NCBI RefSeq assembly: GCF_017357385.1
Contig: NZ_CP071632.1
Location: forward strand, 1,679,501 to 1,743,500
Source of the DNA: Rhizobium sp. NZLR1
GTDB taxonomy: Bacteria > Pseudomonadota > Alphaproteobacteria > Rhizobiales > Rhizobiaceae
DNA length: 64,000 bases
Direction: 5' to 3'
Below the pieces are notes generated by a model. It ran no database searches and was not told where the DNA came from. It saw nothing but the letters and a program-made list of their open reading frames with translations. Below, piece after piece: positions 45,292 through 56,736 of this stretch. The position numbers and the translations under genes are program-made. Numbering within the stretch: position 1 is the stretch's first letter; the number at the start of each line of letters is the position of its first letter.

Positions 45292-45990
45292 ATGGCGGAC
45301 AACGCATCGAAGAGTGGAAAGAAGGAAGACGCCGCCGATTTCGCGGCCGGCTTCGGCCGTCTTGCCGCCGAGATGCTGGAAAATGCGCGGGCAATGCCGA
45401 TGCATCCGCTGATGGCGCATCCCGCCGCAGCCTTTGCCGCCGCAACAGCGATCGGCTTCGGTCTCTCGACCCAGATGGCGGGCGCCTTTTTCGGCGCCTT
45501 CCAGAGCGCGCTGGAAACGACCGGCAAGGTCGCGGCAGCGCTCGATGATACGCCGCCGGACGAGCCGATGCCCGCCGTCGATATCCGGCCGGAGAAAATC
45601 CGCCCTGAGGTCAAGGCTGTGGTCAAGCCGGTGGCCGCGAACAAGCCGGCGGCGGAGACCAAGCCTGATGTCGAGAAGAAGACAAGGCCGAAACTGACTG
45701 TTGTAACACCGGTCAGCGAACCGGTCCCTGCCAGCCAGCCGGCTGTGAAGGCAAAACCGGCCCAGCGGGCGAAAAAGGTCGACGATCTGAAGCTGATCGC
45801 CGGCATCGGCCCGAAGCTGGAGCAGGTGCTGAACGACAGGGGCATTCGCAGCTTCGCCGAGATTGCTGCCTGGAGCACCGAGGACATCGCCCGGCTCGAC
45901 GCCGAGCTTGGCGTCAACGGCCGCATCGACCGTGACGACTGGATCGGCCAGGCAAAAGTTCTGGCAGGGCGGGCGCGCCGAAGGAAATGA
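45292..45990 (+). CDS. Helix-hairpin-helix domain protein encoded between nuoF and nuoG
   Basis: A 232-residue protein not found in canonical complex I. The N-terminal 85 residues resemble phasin-like or amphipathic helices (ADFAAGFGRLAAEMLENARA, with a hydrophobic AAAFAAATAIGFGLST). A Lys/Pro/Val-rich linker follows. The C-terminal 70 residues (DDLKLIAGIGPKLEQVLNDR ... RDDWIGQAKVLAGRARRRK) match the HhH extension of NuoE in the same operon. COG3743-type proteins have this domain. ATG 45292 is 2 bp after the nuoF stop, so translation is coupled. Function unknown. Confidence 0.88.
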   Translation: MADNASKSGKKEDAADFAAGFGRLAAEMLENARAMPMHPLMAHPAAAFAAATAIGFGLSTQMAGAFFGAFQSALETTGKVAAALDDTPPDEPMPAVDIRPEKIRPEVKAVVKPVAANKPAAETKPDVEKKTRPKLTVVTPVSEPVPASQPAVKAKPAQRAKKVDDLKLIAGIGPKLEQVLNDRGIRSFAEIAAWSTEDIARLDAELGVNGRIDRDDWIGQAKVLAGRARRRK

Positions 45991-46213
45991 ACTGTCCGGC
46001 CGTGCAATCGGCCGGAAATATGGACAGATCGGCGGACGGGCGGGGGCCCCACGCCGCAGATGCCGGTGCGGGTTCCGGACCTGGAACGCGCGACAGAGAA
46101 TTTGGGCGACATCAAATGTCGGCAGGACGAAAGATCCGGCTTGGCAATGAGAGTGTTGCAAAAATAGGTTTGTTTGCCGTCATCAGGCAAACGGGAAACA
46201 GGACTGAGCGACG

Positions 46214-48295
46214 ATGGCAAAACTGAAGATTGACGGCAACGAAATCGAGGTTCCGGATCACTACACGCTGTTGCAGGCGTGCGAGGATGCCGGGGCCGAA
46301 GTTCCGCGCTTCTGCTTCCATGAGCGGCTGTCGGTTGCCGGCAATTGCCGCATGTGCCTTGTCGAGGTGAAGGGCGGCCCGCCGAAGCCCCAGGCTTCCT
46401 GCGCCATGAGCGTGCGCGACATCCGCGGCGGCCCGAACGGCGAACTGGCCGAGGTCTTCACCAACACCCCGATGGTCAAGAAGGCCCGCGAAGGTGTGAT
46501 GGAATTCCTGCTGATCAACCATCCGCTTGATTGCCCGATCTGCGACCAGGGCGGCGAATGCGATCTGCAGGACCAGGCGATGGCCTTCGGCATCGACACT
46601 TCGCGTTACCAGGAAGACAAGCGCGCCGTCGAAGACAAGTATATCGGCCCGCTGGTCAAGACGGTGATGAACCGCTGCATCCATTGCACGCGCTGCGTCC
46701 GCTTCACCACCGAGGTCGCCGGCATTTCCGAACTCGGCCTGATCGGCCGGGGCGAGGATGCCGAGATCACCACCTATCTCGAACAGGCGATGACCTCCGA
46801 GCTGCAGGGCAACGTCGTCGACCTTTGCCCGGTCGGTGCACTCACCTCCAAGCCCTTCGCCTTCACCGCGCGCCCCTGGGAATTGAACAAGACCGAATCG
46901 ATCGACGTCATGGATGCCGTCGGTTCGGCGATCCGCGTCGATACCCGTGGCCGCGAAGTCATGCGCGTCCTGCCGCGAGTCAACGAGGCGATCAACGAAG
47001 AGTGGATCTCCGACAAGAGCCGCTTCATCTGGGACGGCCTGAAGACCCAGCGCCTCGACCGGCCCTATGTCCGCCGCGACGGCCGCCTGCAGCCTGCCAG
47101 TTGGGCCGAAGCCTTCGTCGCCATCAAGGCTGGCGTTGCCGCTACCTCCGGCGACAAGATCGGCGCAATCGCCGGCGATCTTGCTTCCGTTGAGGAAATG
47201 TATGCGCTTTCCGAACTGGTGAAGTCGCTTGGGTCGACCAATCTCGACTGTCGCCAGGATGGGGCGGCGCTCGATTCGTCGCTCGGCCGCGCAAGCTATC
47301 TCTTCAACCCGACCATCTCGGGCATCGACCAGGCCGACGCGCTGCTGATCATCGGCGCCAATCCGCGCTTCGAGGCGGCAATCCTCAATACCCGCATCCG
47401 CAAGCGCTGGCGCCGCGGCAAGTTCCCGATCGGCGTGATCGGCGAGCCGAGCGAATTGCGCTACACCTATGACTATCTCGGCGGTGGTCCGGACACGCTG
47501 AAGGATCTGGTCGACGGCGGTCACGCCTTTGCCGAGGTCCTGAAGAACGCCGCCAAGCCGATGATCATCATCGGCCAGGGCGCGCTGTCACGCACCGATG
47601 GCGCCGGCGTACTCGCCAGTGCCGCCAAGCTTGCCGGTTCGGTCGGCGCGGTCGTTGAAGGCTGGAATGGCTTTGCCGTCCTCCATACGGCCGCCTCCCG
47701 TGTCGGCGGCCTCGACCTCGGTTTCGTGCCGGGTTCCAAGGGCGTCAATGCCGCCGAAATGCTGACGGCGATGGATGTGCTCTTCCTGCTCGGCGCCGAC
47801 GAACTCGACTTCACCGCCAAGAAGGCCAAGCTCACCGTCTATATCGGCTCGCATGGCGATAACGGCGCGCATCATGCCGACGTCATCCTGCCGGCCGCAG
47901 CCTATACCGAAAAGTCCGGCACCTGGGTCAACACCGAAGGCCGCGTCCAGATGGGCAATCGTGCAGGCTTTGCACCGGGCGATGCCCGCGAAGACTGGGC
48001 GATCATCCGTGCCCTTTCCGACGTGCTCGGCAAGAAGCTTCCCTTCGATTCGCTCAGCGAATTGCGCGTCCGGCTCTATGCCGCTTTCCCGCATTTCGCC
48101 GCCATTGACGAGATCGCCGAAACCGATAGCGCCCAAATTGCCGCAGTTGCGAAAAAAGCCGGCAAGATGAACAAATCCGGGTTTGCGTCGCCGGTGAAAG
48201 ACTTCTATTTGACGAACCCGATAGCGCGTGCCTCGGCTGTCATGGCGGAGTGCTCGGCATTGGCCCGCAACAACTTCAAAGTCGCGGCAGAGTAA
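46214..48295 (+). CDS. nuoG: NADH-quinone oxidoreductase subunit G
   Basis: A 693-residue 75-kDa-type subunit with clusters N1b, N4 and N5. N1b: CRMCLVEVKGG and PQASC. N5: HPLDCPICDQGGECDLQD. N4: NRCIHCTRCVRFTTEVAG. The remainder is the molybdopterin-oxidoreductase-like part. The N7-type extra Cys motif is not seen, as expected for alphaproteobacteria. ATG 46214; a 220-bp gap with no gene precedes it. Confidence 0.98.
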   Translation: MAKLKIDGNEIEVPDHYTLLQACEDAGAEVPRFCFHERLSVAGNCRMCLVEVKGGPPKPQASCAMSVRDIRGGPNGELAEVFTNTPMVKKAREGVMEFLLINHPLDCPICDQGGECDLQDQAMAFGIDTSRYQEDKRAVEDKYIGPLVKTVMNRCIHCTRCVRFTTEVAGISELGLIGRGEDAEITTYLEQAMTSELQGNVVDLCPVGALTSKPFAFTARPWELNKTESIDVMDAVGSAIRVDTRGREVMRVLPRVNEAINEEWISDKSRFIWDGLKTQRLDRPYVRRDGRLQPASWAEAFVAIKAGVAATSGDKIGAIAGDLASVEEMYALSELVKSLGSTNLDCRQDGAALDSSLGRASYLFNPTISGIDQADALLIIGANPRFEAAILNTRIRKRWRRGKFPIGVIGEPSELRYTYDYLGGGPDTLKDLVDGGHAFAEVLKNAAKPMIIIGQGALSRTDGAGVLASAAKLAGSVGAVVEGWNGFAVLHTAASRVGGLDLGFVPGSKGVNAAEMLTAMDVLFLLGADELDFTAKKAKLTVYIGSHGDNGAHHADVILPAAAYTEKSGTWVNTEGRVQMGNRAGFAPGDAREDWAIIRALSDVLGKKLPFDSLSELRVRLYAAFPHFAAIDEIAETDSAQIAAVAKKAGKMNKSGFASPVKDFYLTNPIARASAVMAECSALARNNFKVAAE

Positions 48296-48307
48296 GGGCA
48301 GGGGACT

Positions 48308-49351
48308 ATGGATTCTTTCTTTTCGACCTATGTCTGGCCGGCGATCATCATGATCGGTCAGTCGCTGCTGCTTCTCGTCTGCCTGCTTATCTTCGTCGCC
48401 TATGTGCTGCTCGCCGACCGCAAGATCTGGGCGGCCGTGCAGCTGCGCCGCGGCCCGAACGTCGTCGGCCCCTTCGGCCTCTTCCAGTCCTTCGCCGACC
48501 TTCTGAAGTTCGTCTTCAAGGAGCCGGTCATTCCGGCTGGCGCCAACAAGGTGGTATTCCTGCTCGCCCCGCTGGTGACCGTGCTTCTGGCGCTTGCCAC
48601 CTGGGCGGTGGTGCCGTTGGCTGATGGCTGGGTGATCGCCAACATCAATGTCGGCATCCTCTATATCTTCGCGATCTCCTCGCTCGAGGTCTACGGCATC
48701 ATCATGGGCGGCTGGGCTTCGAACTCGAAGTATCCGTTCCTCGGCGCCCTGCGCTCGGCGGCACAAATGGTGTCCTATGAAGTCTCGATCGGCTTCGTCA
48801 TCGTCACCGTGCTGCTCTGCGTCGGCTCGCTGAACCTGACCGACATCGTCAATGCGCAGCATACCGGCCTCGGCACCATGCTCGGCCTGCCGTCGTCGTT
48901 CCTCGACTGGCACTGGCTGTCGCTTTTCCCGATGTTCATCATCTTCTTCATTTCAGCACTTGCCGAGACGAACCGTCCGCCCTTCGACCTTCCGGAAGCC
49001 GAATCGGAACTCGTTGCCGGCTTCATGGTCGAATACGGCTCGTCGCCATACATGATGTTCATGCTCGGCGAATACGCGGCCGTCTGCCTGATGTGCTCGC
49101 TGACGACGATCCTCTTCCTCGGCGGCTGGTTGCCCCCGGTCGACATCTGGATCCTCAACTGGGTTCCGGGCATCATCTGGTTCATGCTGAAGGCCTGCTT
49201 CGTGTTCTTCATGTTCGCGATGGTCAAGGCTTTCGTCCCGCGCTACCGCTATGACCAGCTCATGCGCCTCGGTTGGAAGGTCTTCCTGCCGCTGTCGCTC
49301 GCCATGGTCGTCATCGTTGCATTCGTGCTGAAACTGATGGGTTGGGCATGA
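48308..49351 (+). CDS. nuoH: NADH-quinone oxidoreductase subunit H
   Basis: A 347-residue membrane subunit joining the Q site to the proton pumps. Signatures are [40 protein letters not shown] and the acidic loop [20 protein letters not shown]. Eight or nine helices are visible. Starts 12 bp after nuoG. Confidence 0.98.
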   Translation: MDSFFSTYVWPAIIMIGQSLLLLVCLLIFVAYVLLADRKIWAAVQLRRGPNVVGPFGLFQSFADLLKFVFKEPVIPAGANKVVFLLAPLVTVLLALATWAVVPLADGWVIANINVGILYIFAISSLEVYGIIMGGWASNSKYPFLGALRSAAQMVSYEVSIGFVIVTVLLCVGSLNLTDIVNAQHTGLGTMLGLPSSFLDWHWLSLFPMFIIFFISALAETNRPPFDLPEAESELVAGFMVEYGSSPYMMFMLGEYAAVCLMCSLTTILFLGGWLPPVDIWILNWVPGIIWFMLKACFVFFMFAMVKAFVPRYRYDQLMRLGWKVFLPLSLAMVVIVAFVLKLMGWA

Positions 49352-49391
49352 TAATGTCAGCTCTCGTTTCCGGCAATATTGGAGGTTGAAG

Positions 49392-49883
49392 ATGGCAAGC
49401 TTGTCCGGCTCCATCAGCTCGCTGTTTCTCAAGGAATTCGTCGGCGCGTTCTTTCTGTCGATGCGTTACTTCTTCCGCCAGAAGGCGACGATCAATTATC
49501 CCTTCGAAAAGGGCCCGGTCTCCCCGCGCTTTCGCGGCGAGCATGCGCTGCGCCGTTATCCGAACGGCGAAGAGCGCTGCATCGCCTGCAAGCTCTGCGA
49601 GGCGATCTGTCCTGCCCAGGCGATCACCATCGAAGCCGGTCCCCGCCGCAATGACGGCACCCGCCGCACGGTGCGTTACGACATCGACATGGTGAAGTGC
49701 ATCTATTGCGGCTTCTGCCAGGAAGCCTGCCCGGTCGACGCCATCGTCGAAGGCCCGAATTTCGAATTCGCGACGGAAACCCGCGAAGAGCTTTATTTTG
49801 ACAAGTCGCGGCTTCTGGATAACGGAGACCGGTGGGAGCGCGAAATCGCCCGCAACATCGCGATCGACTCGCCGTACCGCTGA
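49392..49883 (+). CDS. nuoI: NADH-quinone oxidoreductase subunit I
   Basis: A 163-residue ferredoxin-like subunit with two [4Fe-4S] clusters (N6a, N6b): [15 protein letters not shown] and [15 protein letters not shown]. The N-terminus has the amphipathic membrane-facing segment [20 protein letters not shown] 49392 follows GGAGG at 49381. Confidence 0.98.
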   Translation: MASLSGSISSLFLKEFVGAFFLSMRYFFRQKATINYPFEKGPVSPRFRGEHALRRYPNGEERCIACKLCEAICPAQAITIEAGPRRNDGTRRTVRYDIDMVKCIYCGFCQEACPVDAIVEGPNFEFATETREELYFDKSRLLDNGDRWEREIARNIAIDSPYR

Positions 49884-50026
49884 TCGAGTTTTTGAAATGC
49901 CGTAAGGGAGCTTAGCTGCTTCGGTCGCGGTCAATATGCACAGGAGCTTTGCCGGTCAGCCGCGCAAAACTCTATCGGGCAGAAAAACTCCCGGCTGCCC
50001 GGGGGGAAGATGAAAAAGGCACCAAC

Positions 50027-50641
50027 ATGGGTCTGCAGGCTCTATTTTTCTACCTTTTCGCCTTTGTCGCGGTGGCGTCGGCGTTCATGGTCATCTGGGC
50101 GAAGAACCCGGTTCACTCGGTTCTGTTCCTGATCCTGGTGTTCTTCAATGCGGCCGGCCTCTTCCTGCTGCTCGGTGCCGAATTCCTGGCGATGATCCTG
50201 CTCGTCGTCTATGTCGGCGCCGTTGCCGTGCTCTTCCTCTTCGTGGTGATGATGCTCGATATCGACTTCACCGAACTGAGGGCCGGCGTTCTCGAATATG
50301 CGCCGATCGGCGGGCTGATCGGGGTGATCCTCGCGGCCGAGCTGATCGTCGTCATTGGCGGCAGCGTCATCTCGCCCGAGATCGCCAAGACGGTCGCCAT
50401 GCCGATCCCGGCGCTGACGGAACGCACCAATACGGCTGCCCTCGGCGACGTGCTCTACACCAACTACGTCTATTTCTTCCAGATCGCCGGTCTGGTGCTG
50501 CTGGTCGCCATGATCGGCGCGATCGTGCTGACGCTGAGGCACCGCACCAACATCAAGCGGCAGAATATTCCCAGGCAGGTTGCCCGCACGCCCGCCACCG
50601 CCGTCGAGGTGGTTTCGGTCAAGCCCGGGCAGGGCGTTTAA
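50027..50641 (+). CDS. nuoJ: NADH-quinone oxidoreductase subunit J
   Basis: A 204-residue membrane subunit with five helices. The conserved pi-bulge helix 3 region is [21 protein letters not shown] chose ATG 50027, where homology starts ([19 protein letters not shown]), rather than the longer frame. AAAAAGG precedes it. Confidence 0.97.
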   Translation: MGLQALFFYLFAFVAVASAFMVIWAKNPVHSVLFLILVFFNAAGLFLLLGAEFLAMILLVVYVGAVAVLFLFVVMMLDIDFTELRAGVLEYAPIGGLIGVILAAELIVVIGGSVISPEIAKTVAMPIPALTERTNTAALGDVLYTNYVYFFQIAGLVLLVAMIGAIVLTLRHRTNIKRQNIPRQVARTPATAVEVVSVKPGQGV

Positions 50642-50663
50642 GGCAGGTCAAGGAACAAAGAAC

Positions 50664-50972
50664 ATGGTCATCGGACTTTCCCACTACCTGACGGTCAGCG
50701 CCATCCTCTTCACGCTCGGCGTCTTCGGCATCTTCCTGAACCGGAAGAACGTCATCGTCATCCTGATGTCGATCGAGCTGATCCTGCTTGCTGTCAACAT
50801 CAACATGGTCGCCTTTTCCTCCTTCCTGAACGACATCGTCGGCCAGGTCTTCGCGCTGTTCATCCTGACGGTCGCGGCTGCCGAAGCGGCGATCGGTCTT
50901 GCAATTCTCGTTGTCTTCTACCGCAACCGCGGCTCGATCGCGGTCGAAGACGTCAATATGATGAAGGGCTGA
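50664..50972 (+). CDS. nuoK: NADH-quinone oxidoreductase subunit K
   Basis: A 102-residue three-helix subunit with the two buried glutamates of the proton path: [18 protein letters not shown] and [18 protein letters not shown] 50664 follows AAGGAACAAAG. Confidence 0.98.
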   Translation: MVIGLSHYLTVSAILFTLGVFGIFLNRKNVIVILMSIELILLAVNINMVAFSSFLNDIVGQVFALFILTVAAAEAAIGLAILVVFYRNRGSIAVEDVNMMKG

Positions 50973-50979
50973 GTGGCTC

Positions 50980-52980
50980 ATGTTCCTCTATAAGGCTATC
51001 GTCTTTCTTCCCTTGATCGGCGCGATCGTCGCCGGCCTTTTCGGCCGCGCCATCGGCGCCAAGGCTTCGGAATATGTCACCAGCGGCCTGATGATCATCG
51101 CCGCCATCCTGTCCTGGGTGGTGTTCTTCACCGTCGCCATGGGGCATCCTGAAGGCGGCCCGATCAAGGTCGAGGTGCTGCGCTGGATCCAGTCCGGCGG
51201 CATCGACGTCTCCTGGTCGCTGCGCGTGGATACGCTGACCTCCGTCATGCTGATCGTCGTCAACACGGTCTCGACGCTGGTTCACGTCTATTCGATCGGC
51301 TACATGCATACCGATCCGCATCGCCCGCGCTTCTTCGCCTATCTCTCGCTTTTCACCTTCGCCATGCTGATGCTGGTGACCGCCGATAACCTTGCCCAGA
51401 TGTTCTTCGGCTGGGAAGGCGTCGGTCTCGCCTCCTACCTGCTGATCGGCTTCTGGTTCAAGAAGCCGTCGGCAACGGCTGCGGCGATGAAGGCCTTCAT
51501 CGTCAACCGCGTCGGCGACTTCGGCTTCGTGCTCGGCATTGCCGGCGTCTTCGTGCTGTTCGGTTCGATCAATCTCGACACGATCTTCGCCAATGCCTCG
51601 AACTTCGCCCCGCATGAAGGCGGCGGCGAGGCGAGCGAAGTGATCCTCAACCTCTTCGGCATGCAACTCGACAAGGCGCATGCGCTGACCGGCATCTGCC
51701 TGCTGCTGTTCATGGGCGCGATGGGCAAGTCGGCGCAGTTCCTGCTGCACACCTGGCTGCCCGACGCCATGGAAGGCCCGACCCCGGTCTCGGCCCTCAT
51801 CCATGCCGCCACCATGGTCACTGCCGGCGTCTTTCTCGTCGCCCGCATGTCGCCGCTCTTCGAACTGTCGCCGGATGCGCTCGTCGTCGTCACCGTCATC
51901 GGTGCGATCACCGCCTTCTTCGCGGCAACCGTCGGCCTGGTGCAGAACGACATCAAGCGCGTCATCGCCTATTCCACCTGTTCGCAGCTCGGCTACATGT
52001 TCGTGGCGCTCGGGGTAGGGGCCTACGGCGCGGCGATCTTCCATCTGTTCACGCATGCCTTCTTCAAAGCGCTGCTCTTCCTCTGCGCCGGCTCGGTCAT
52101 CCATTCCGTCGATGGTGAGCAGGACATGCGTTACATGGGCGGCCTGTATCCGCATATCAAAGTTACCGGCATCCTGATGATCATCGGCACGCTGGCGATC
52201 ACCGGCGTCGGCATTCCGTTCACGCCGATCGGCTTTGCCGGCTTCTTCTCCAAGGACGTGATCATCGAGGCGACCTATGCTTCGCATTCGCCGGTCGCAG
52301 GCTTTGCCTTTTCGCTGCTGGTCATCGCGGCTCTCTTCACCAGCTTCTATTCCTGGCGCCTGATCTTCATGACCTTCTTCGGCAAGCCGCGCGCTTCGCA
52401 CGAGGTCATGCACCATGTCCACGAATCGCCGCAGGTCATGCTGGTGCCGCTCTATCTTCTGGCGATCGGCGCGGTGTTTGCCGGCGTGATCTTCGAAGGA
52501 CGGTTCTACGGCGAGGAATATGCCGCGTTCTGGAAGGGCGCGCTGTTTACCGGGGCCGAGAACGAACTGGTCGAACAGTTCCATCACGTGCCGGCGCTCG
52601 TGGGCCTGAGCCCGTTCATCGCCATGCTGCTCGGCTTCGTCCTCGCCTGGTACATGTATATCCGTTCGCCGCAGACGCCGCGCACCCTCGCCAGGCAGCA
52701 CCGCATTCTCTACCAGTTCCTGCTGAACAAGTGGTACTTCGACGAACTCTACGACTTCCTCTTCGTCCGCACGGCCAAGGCGCTCGGCCGCTTCCTGTGG
52801 AAGAAGGGTGACGTCGGCGTCATCGACACCTATGGCCCGAACGGCGTTGCCGCCCGCGTCGTCGCCGTCACCGACCGCGTCGTCCGCCTGCAGACCGGTT
52901 ACCTCTACCACTATGCCTTCGCCATGCTGATCGGCATTGCGGCGCTTGTTACCTGGATGATGCTCGGGAGTTCCTTCTGA
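50980..52980 (+). CDS. nuoL: NADH-quinone oxidoreductase subunit L
   Basis: A 666-residue antiporter-like subunit, the outermost proton pump. Conserved parts are [58 protein letters not shown] and the C-terminal long amphipathic helix region. Its TGA overlaps the nuoM ATG by one base. Confidence 0.99.
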   Translation: MFLYKAIVFLPLIGAIVAGLFGRAIGAKASEYVTSGLMIIAAILSWVVFFTVAMGHPEGGPIKVEVLRWIQSGGIDVSWSLRVDTLTSVMLIVVNTVSTLVHVYSIGYMHTDPHRPRFFAYLSLFTFAMLMLVTADNLAQMFFGWEGVGLASYLLIGFWFKKPSATAAAMKAFIVNRVGDFGFVLGIAGVFVLFGSINLDTIFANASNFAPHEGGGEASEVILNLFGMQLDKAHALTGICLLLFMGAMGKSAQFLLHTWLPDAMEGPTPVSALIHAATMVTAGVFLVARMSPLFELSPDALVVVTVIGAITAFFAATVGLVQNDIKRVIAYSTCSQLGYMFVALGVGAYGAAIFHLFTHAFFKALLFLCAGSVIHSVDGEQDMRYMGGLYPHIKVTGILMIIGTLAITGVGIPFTPIGFAGFFSKDVIIEATYASHSPVAGFAFSLLVIAALFTSFYSWRLIFMTFFGKPRASHEVMHHVHESPQVMLVPLYLLAIGAVFAGVIFEGRFYGEEYAAFWKGALFTGAENELVEQFHHVPALVGLSPFIAMLLGFVLAWYMYIRSPQTPRTLARQHRILYQFLLNKWYFDELYDFLFVRTAKALGRFLWKKGDVGVIDTYGPNGVAARVVAVTDRVVRLQTGYLYHYAFAMLIGIAALVTWMMLGSSF

Positions 52981-54491
52981 TGACCGATTGGCCTATTCTT
53001 TCAACGGTCACCTTTCTGCCGCTCGTCGGCGTGGTGCTCCTGCTATTGATGAACGGCGAAAGCGAAACCGGCCGGAAGAACGTGCTGTGGATCTCGCTGA
53101 TCACCACCGTCTTCACCTTCGTCGTCTCGCTTCTCATCTGGACTGGTTTCGACAATGCCAATCCGGGTTTCCAGATGCTCGAAAAGCATGACTGGCTCGG
53201 CACCGGCATCGGCTACCATCTGGGCGTCGACGGCATCTCGATGCTGTTCGTCATCCTGTCGACCTTCCTGATGCCCTTCTGCGTGCTGGCGAGCTGGCTC
53301 TCGATCGAGAAGCGCCTGAAGGAATATATGATCGCCTTCCTCATCCTCGAAACGATGATGGTCGGTGTTTTCGTCTCGCTCGATATCGTGCTCTTCTACG
53401 TCTTCTTCGAGGCGGGCCTCATTCCGATGTTCCTGATCATCGGCGTCTGGGGTGGCAAGGACCGTGTCTACGCGAGCTACAAGTTCTTCCTCTATACGCT
53501 GCTCGGCTCGGTGCTGATGCTGCTCGCCATCATGGCGATGTACTGGCAGGCCGGCACGACCGACATCACCGCGCTGCTCGCTTATAAATTTCCGCCGGCG
53601 CTGCAGACCTGGTTATGGCTTGCCTTCTTTGCCTCCTTCGCGGTGAAAATGCCGATGTGGCCGGTTCATACCTGGCTTCCGGATGCCCACGTTCAGGCGC
53701 CGACGGCAGGCTCGGTGATCCTGGCCGGCGTGCTGTTGAAGCTCGGCGGCTACGGTCTGATCCGCTTCTCGCTCGGCATGTTCCCGGTCGCGTCCGACTA
53801 TTTCGCGCCGTTCGTCTTCGCCCTGTCGGTCATTGCGATCATCTATACCTCGCTGGTGGCGATGATGCAGGACGATATCAAGAAGCTGATCGCCTATTCC
53901 TCGGTGGCCCACATGGGCTACGTGACGATGGGCATCTTTGCCGCCAACATGCAGGGCGTTCAGGGTTCGATCTTCCAGATGCTGTCGCACGGCATCGTCT
54001 CCGGCGCGCTCTTCCTCTGCGTCGGCGTCGTCTACGACCGCACTCACACCCGCGAGATCAACGCCTATGGCGGTCTCGTCAACAACATGCCGAAATATGC
54101 CGTGGCGATGATGGTCTTCACCATGGCCAATGTCGGACTTCCCGGCACTTCGGGCTTCGTCGGCGAATTTCTGACGTTGATCGGCGTCTTCCGGGTCAAC
54201 ACTTGGGTCGCGCTGTTTGCCGCCACCGGCGTCATCCTCTCGGCCGCCTATGCACTCTGGCTTTATCGCCGGGTGATCTTCGGCGCGCTGGAGAAGGAAA
54301 AGCTGAAGGCGCTGCTCGATCTTTCTAGACGCGAGCAGCTGATCCTCTACCCGCTGGTCGCGCTGACCATCTTCTTCGGCGTTTACCCGGCTCCGGTCTT
54401 CGATGCGACGGCCGCCTCGGTGGATCTGCTGGTCAACAACTACACGGCCGCCGTGCACGCAGCGCAGAACATTGCGCTGTCTATGAATTGA
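52980..54491 (+). CDS. nuoM: NADH-quinone oxidoreductase subunit M
   Basis: A 503-residue antiporter-like pump subunit: [56 protein letters not shown] and [16 protein letters not shown]. The key Glu (helix 5) and Lys residues are present. ATGA overlap with nuoL. Confidence 0.99.
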   Translation: MTDWPILSTVTFLPLVGVVLLLLMNGESETGRKNVLWISLITTVFTFVVSLLIWTGFDNANPGFQMLEKHDWLGTGIGYHLGVDGISMLFVILSTFLMPFCVLASWLSIEKRLKEYMIAFLILETMMVGVFVSLDIVLFYVFFEAGLIPMFLIIGVWGGKDRVYASYKFFLYTLLGSVLMLLAIMAMYWQAGTTDITALLAYKFPPALQTWLWLAFFASFAVKMPMWPVHTWLPDAHVQAPTAGSVILAGVLLKLGGYGLIRFSLGMFPVASDYFAPFVFALSVIAIIYTSLVAMMQDDIKKLIAYSSVAHMGYVTMGIFAANMQGVQGSIFQMLSHGIVSGALFLCVGVVYDRTHTREINAYGGLVNNMPKYAVAMMVFTMANVGLPGTSGFVGEFLTLIGVFRVNTWVALFAATGVILSAAYALWLYRRVIFGALEKEKLKALLDLSRREQLILYPLVALTIFFGVYPAPVFDATAASVDLLVNNYTAAVHAAQNIALSMN

Positions 54492-54509
54492 TGACGGGAC
54501 TTATCGGAC

Positions 54510-55955
54510 ATGACCGCTGAAACAATTCTCCTCAGTCTGCATCTTTCCGCGCCGGAGCTGATCCTCGCGGTCGGCGCCCTTGTCCTGTTGATGGTCGGCG
54601 TCTTCTCGGGCGAGCGGTCGGGCCTCGTCGTTACCGGCCTCGCCATCGTGCTTTTGCTGGCCGCCGGCCTGTGGCTGCTCTTCGTACCCGCTGAAGGCCT
54701 CGCCTATGGCGGCGTCTACATGGCCGACGGCTTCTCGCGATTCATGAAGCTGGTGGCGCTCATCGGTTCGCTGGTAGCCCTGTTCATGACGACCGGCCAC
54801 GCACGCGAAAACCAGCTCGACAAGTTCGAGTTCCCGGTTCTGCTGGTGCTTGCGACCCTCGGCATCCTGCTGATGATCTCGGCCAACGACCTGATCTCGC
54901 TCTATCTCGCGCTGGAACTGCAGTCGCTGGCACTCTATGTCGTCGCTGCGATCAACCGCGACAGCCTGAAATCGACCGAAGCCGGCCTGAAATATTTCGT
55001 TCTCGGCGCGCTTTCCTCCGGCATGCTGCTCTATGGCATGTCGCTGGTCTACGGCTTCACCGGCCACACCCACTTCTCTGAAATCGCCCAGGCGCTTTCC
55101 GTCGAGGGTGCGCGTTCGCTCGGTCTGATCTTCGGCTTGGTCTTCATCCTTGCCGGCATCGCCTTCAAGATCTCCGCCGTTCCCTTCCATATGTGGACGC
55201 CCGATGTTTATGAAGGCGCGCCGACGCCGGTCACCGCCTTCCTCGCAGCAGCCCCCAAGGTTGCCGCCATGGCGATGATGACCCGTATCGTGATCACGGC
55301 CTTCCAGCCGGTTCTGGCAGACTGGCAGCAGGTCGTCGTCTTCATCTCGATCGCCTCGATGGTGCTAGGCGCGTTTGCCGCGATCGGCCAAAAGAACATC
55401 AAGCGGCTGATGGCCTATTCGTCGATCGGCCACATGGGCTATGCGCTGGTCGGTCTTGCCGCCGGCAACCAGACCGGCGTGACCGGCGTCATGCTGTATA
55501 TGGTCATCTATATGGTGATGACGCTCGGCACCTTTGCGATCATCATGTCGATGCGCCGCAAGGATGGCACCGTCGTCGAAAACGTCGACGATCTCGCCGG
55601 CCTTTCCACCACCAACCCGTTTATGGCCGTGGTGCTGACGGCGCTGATGTTCTCGCTCGCCGGCATCCCGCCGCTCGCCGGCTTCTTCGCCAAGTACTTC
55701 GTCTTCGTCGCCGCCATCGAAGCCAAACTTTATGCGCTCGCGATCATCGGCGTTCTCGCCTCGGTGGTCGGCGCCTATTATTATCTGCGCGTCATCAAGC
55801 TGATGTGGTTCGATGAGGCGACCGGCGAATTCGCCCGTGTCTCCGGTTCGTTGCGTCTGGTCTTCGGTCTCTCCGGTCTGTTCGTCACCGCCTATGTCTT
55901 GATCGGCGGCCCGATCGGCGGTGCGGCCGAGCTTGCCGCCGCGACGCTCTTTTGA
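54510..55955 (+). CDS. nuoN: NADH-quinone oxidoreductase subunit N
   Basis: A 481-residue antiporter-like pump subunit: [40 protein letters not shown] and [17 protein letters not shown]. Last nuo gene. Its TGA overlaps the ATG of birA (TGATG), so birA and RNase J are probably in the same transcript. Confidence 0.99.
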   Translation: MTAETILLSLHLSAPELILAVGALVLLMVGVFSGERSGLVVTGLAIVLLLAAGLWLLFVPAEGLAYGGVYMADGFSRFMKLVALIGSLVALFMTTGHARENQLDKFEFPVLLVLATLGILLMISANDLISLYLALELQSLALYVVAAINRDSLKSTEAGLKYFVLGALSSGMLLYGMSLVYGFTGHTHFSEIAQALSVEGARSLGLIFGLVFILAGIAFKISAVPFHMWTPDVYEGAPTPVTAFLAAAPKVAAMAMMTRIVITAFQPVLADWQQVVVFISIASMVLGAFAAIGQKNIKRLMAYSSIGHMGYALVGLAAGNQTGVTGVMLYMVIYMVMTLGTFAIIMSMRRKDGTVVENVDDLAGLSTTNPFMAVVLTALMFSLAGIPPLAGFFAKYFVFVAAIEAKLYALAIIGVLASVVGAYYYLRVIKLMWFDEATGEFARVSGSLRLVFGLSGLFVTAYVLIGGPIGGAAELAAATLF

Positions 55956-56719
55956 TGACTTCCGACGGACGGCGCCGGATATCGCTCGGCGATTTCAGGC
56001 ACGAGGCTCTGTCGGAAACATCGTCCACCAACAGCGAATGCCTCGCCCGGGCTCGGGCGGGTGATGGCGGCAATCTCTGGGTGACGGCCGAACGGCAGAC
56101 CGGCGGCCGCGGCCGCCGCGGCAGGCTTTGGGTTTCCGAAAGCGGCAATCTCTACGCCTCTCTTCTGCTGATCGACCCGGCGCCAATGGAGCGCCTGAGC
56201 TCTTTGCCGCTTGCCGTTGCCGTTGCCGTGCACCAGGCGATCCGCCAGGTGCTGCCGCCGGGCGCCGAGCCGCTCGAGATCAAATGGCCGAACGACATCC
56301 TCATCGGCCGAAAGAAGACTTGCGGCATTCTCGTCGAAGGCGAGGGGCTCCCGGATGGTCGCTACGCGCTGATCGTCGGCATCGGCATCAACGTCTCGGT
56401 AATGCCGGACAATCCGCTCTACCCCGTCACCTGCCTGCGTCAGCATGCAAGTGCGGCCTCGCCGGAGGAGCTTTTCGCCCATCTCTTCGCGGCGATGGCG
56501 GAGGTGCTTGATCAATGGGACCAGGGCCGCGGCGTCGGCGAGATCACGGCGCGTTGGCGCACCATCGCCTGCGGCATCGGCGAAAAGATCACGGTGAATT
56601 TGCCGGACCGATCGATTTCCGGACAATTCGCCGGAATTGATGATAATGGCTTGTTGATGCTCGATACCGGCACTGGCAGGATGATGCCCATTGCTGCCGG
56701 TGATGTGTTTTTTAGATAG
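55955..56719 (+). CDS. birA: Biotin--[acetyl-CoA-carboxylase] ligase
   Basis: A 254-residue ligase that activates biotin as biotinyl-AMP and attaches it to a lysine of carboxyl-carrier proteins. The ATP/biotin loop is ERQTGGRGRRGRLWVS, the lysine region is EIKWPNDILIGRKKTCGILVE, and the C-terminal SH3-like domain has the DNGLLMLDTGTGR end. The N-terminal DNA-binding domain of E. coli BirA is missing, so it is a monofunctional class I ligase. Position after nuoN is typical of alphaproteobacteria. Confidence 0.96.
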   Translation: MTSDGRRRISLGDFRHEALSETSSTNSECLARARAGDGGNLWVTAERQTGGRGRRGRLWVSESGNLYASLLLIDPAPMERLSSLPLAVAVAVHQAIRQVLPPGAEPLEIKWPNDILIGRKKTCGILVEGEGLPDGRYALIVGIGINVSVMPDNPLYPVTCLRQHASAASPEELFAHLFAAMAEVLDQWDQGRGVGEITARWRTIACGIGEKITVNLPDRSISGQFAGIDDNGLLMLDTGTGRMMPIAAGDVFFR

Positions 56720-56736
56720 CGGAAAAAACGAAAATT

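Noticed and set aside
45991..46213. Possible small gene between the HhH protein gene and nuoG
   Set aside because: The plus-strand frame has odd composition with no ribosome-binding site; only a short CCGGCC/GGCCGG hairpin is visible.
50953..52911. 652-codon minus-strand frame opposite nuoL
   Set aside because: Charged low-complexity translation; the plus-strand NuoL is full length with all motifs.
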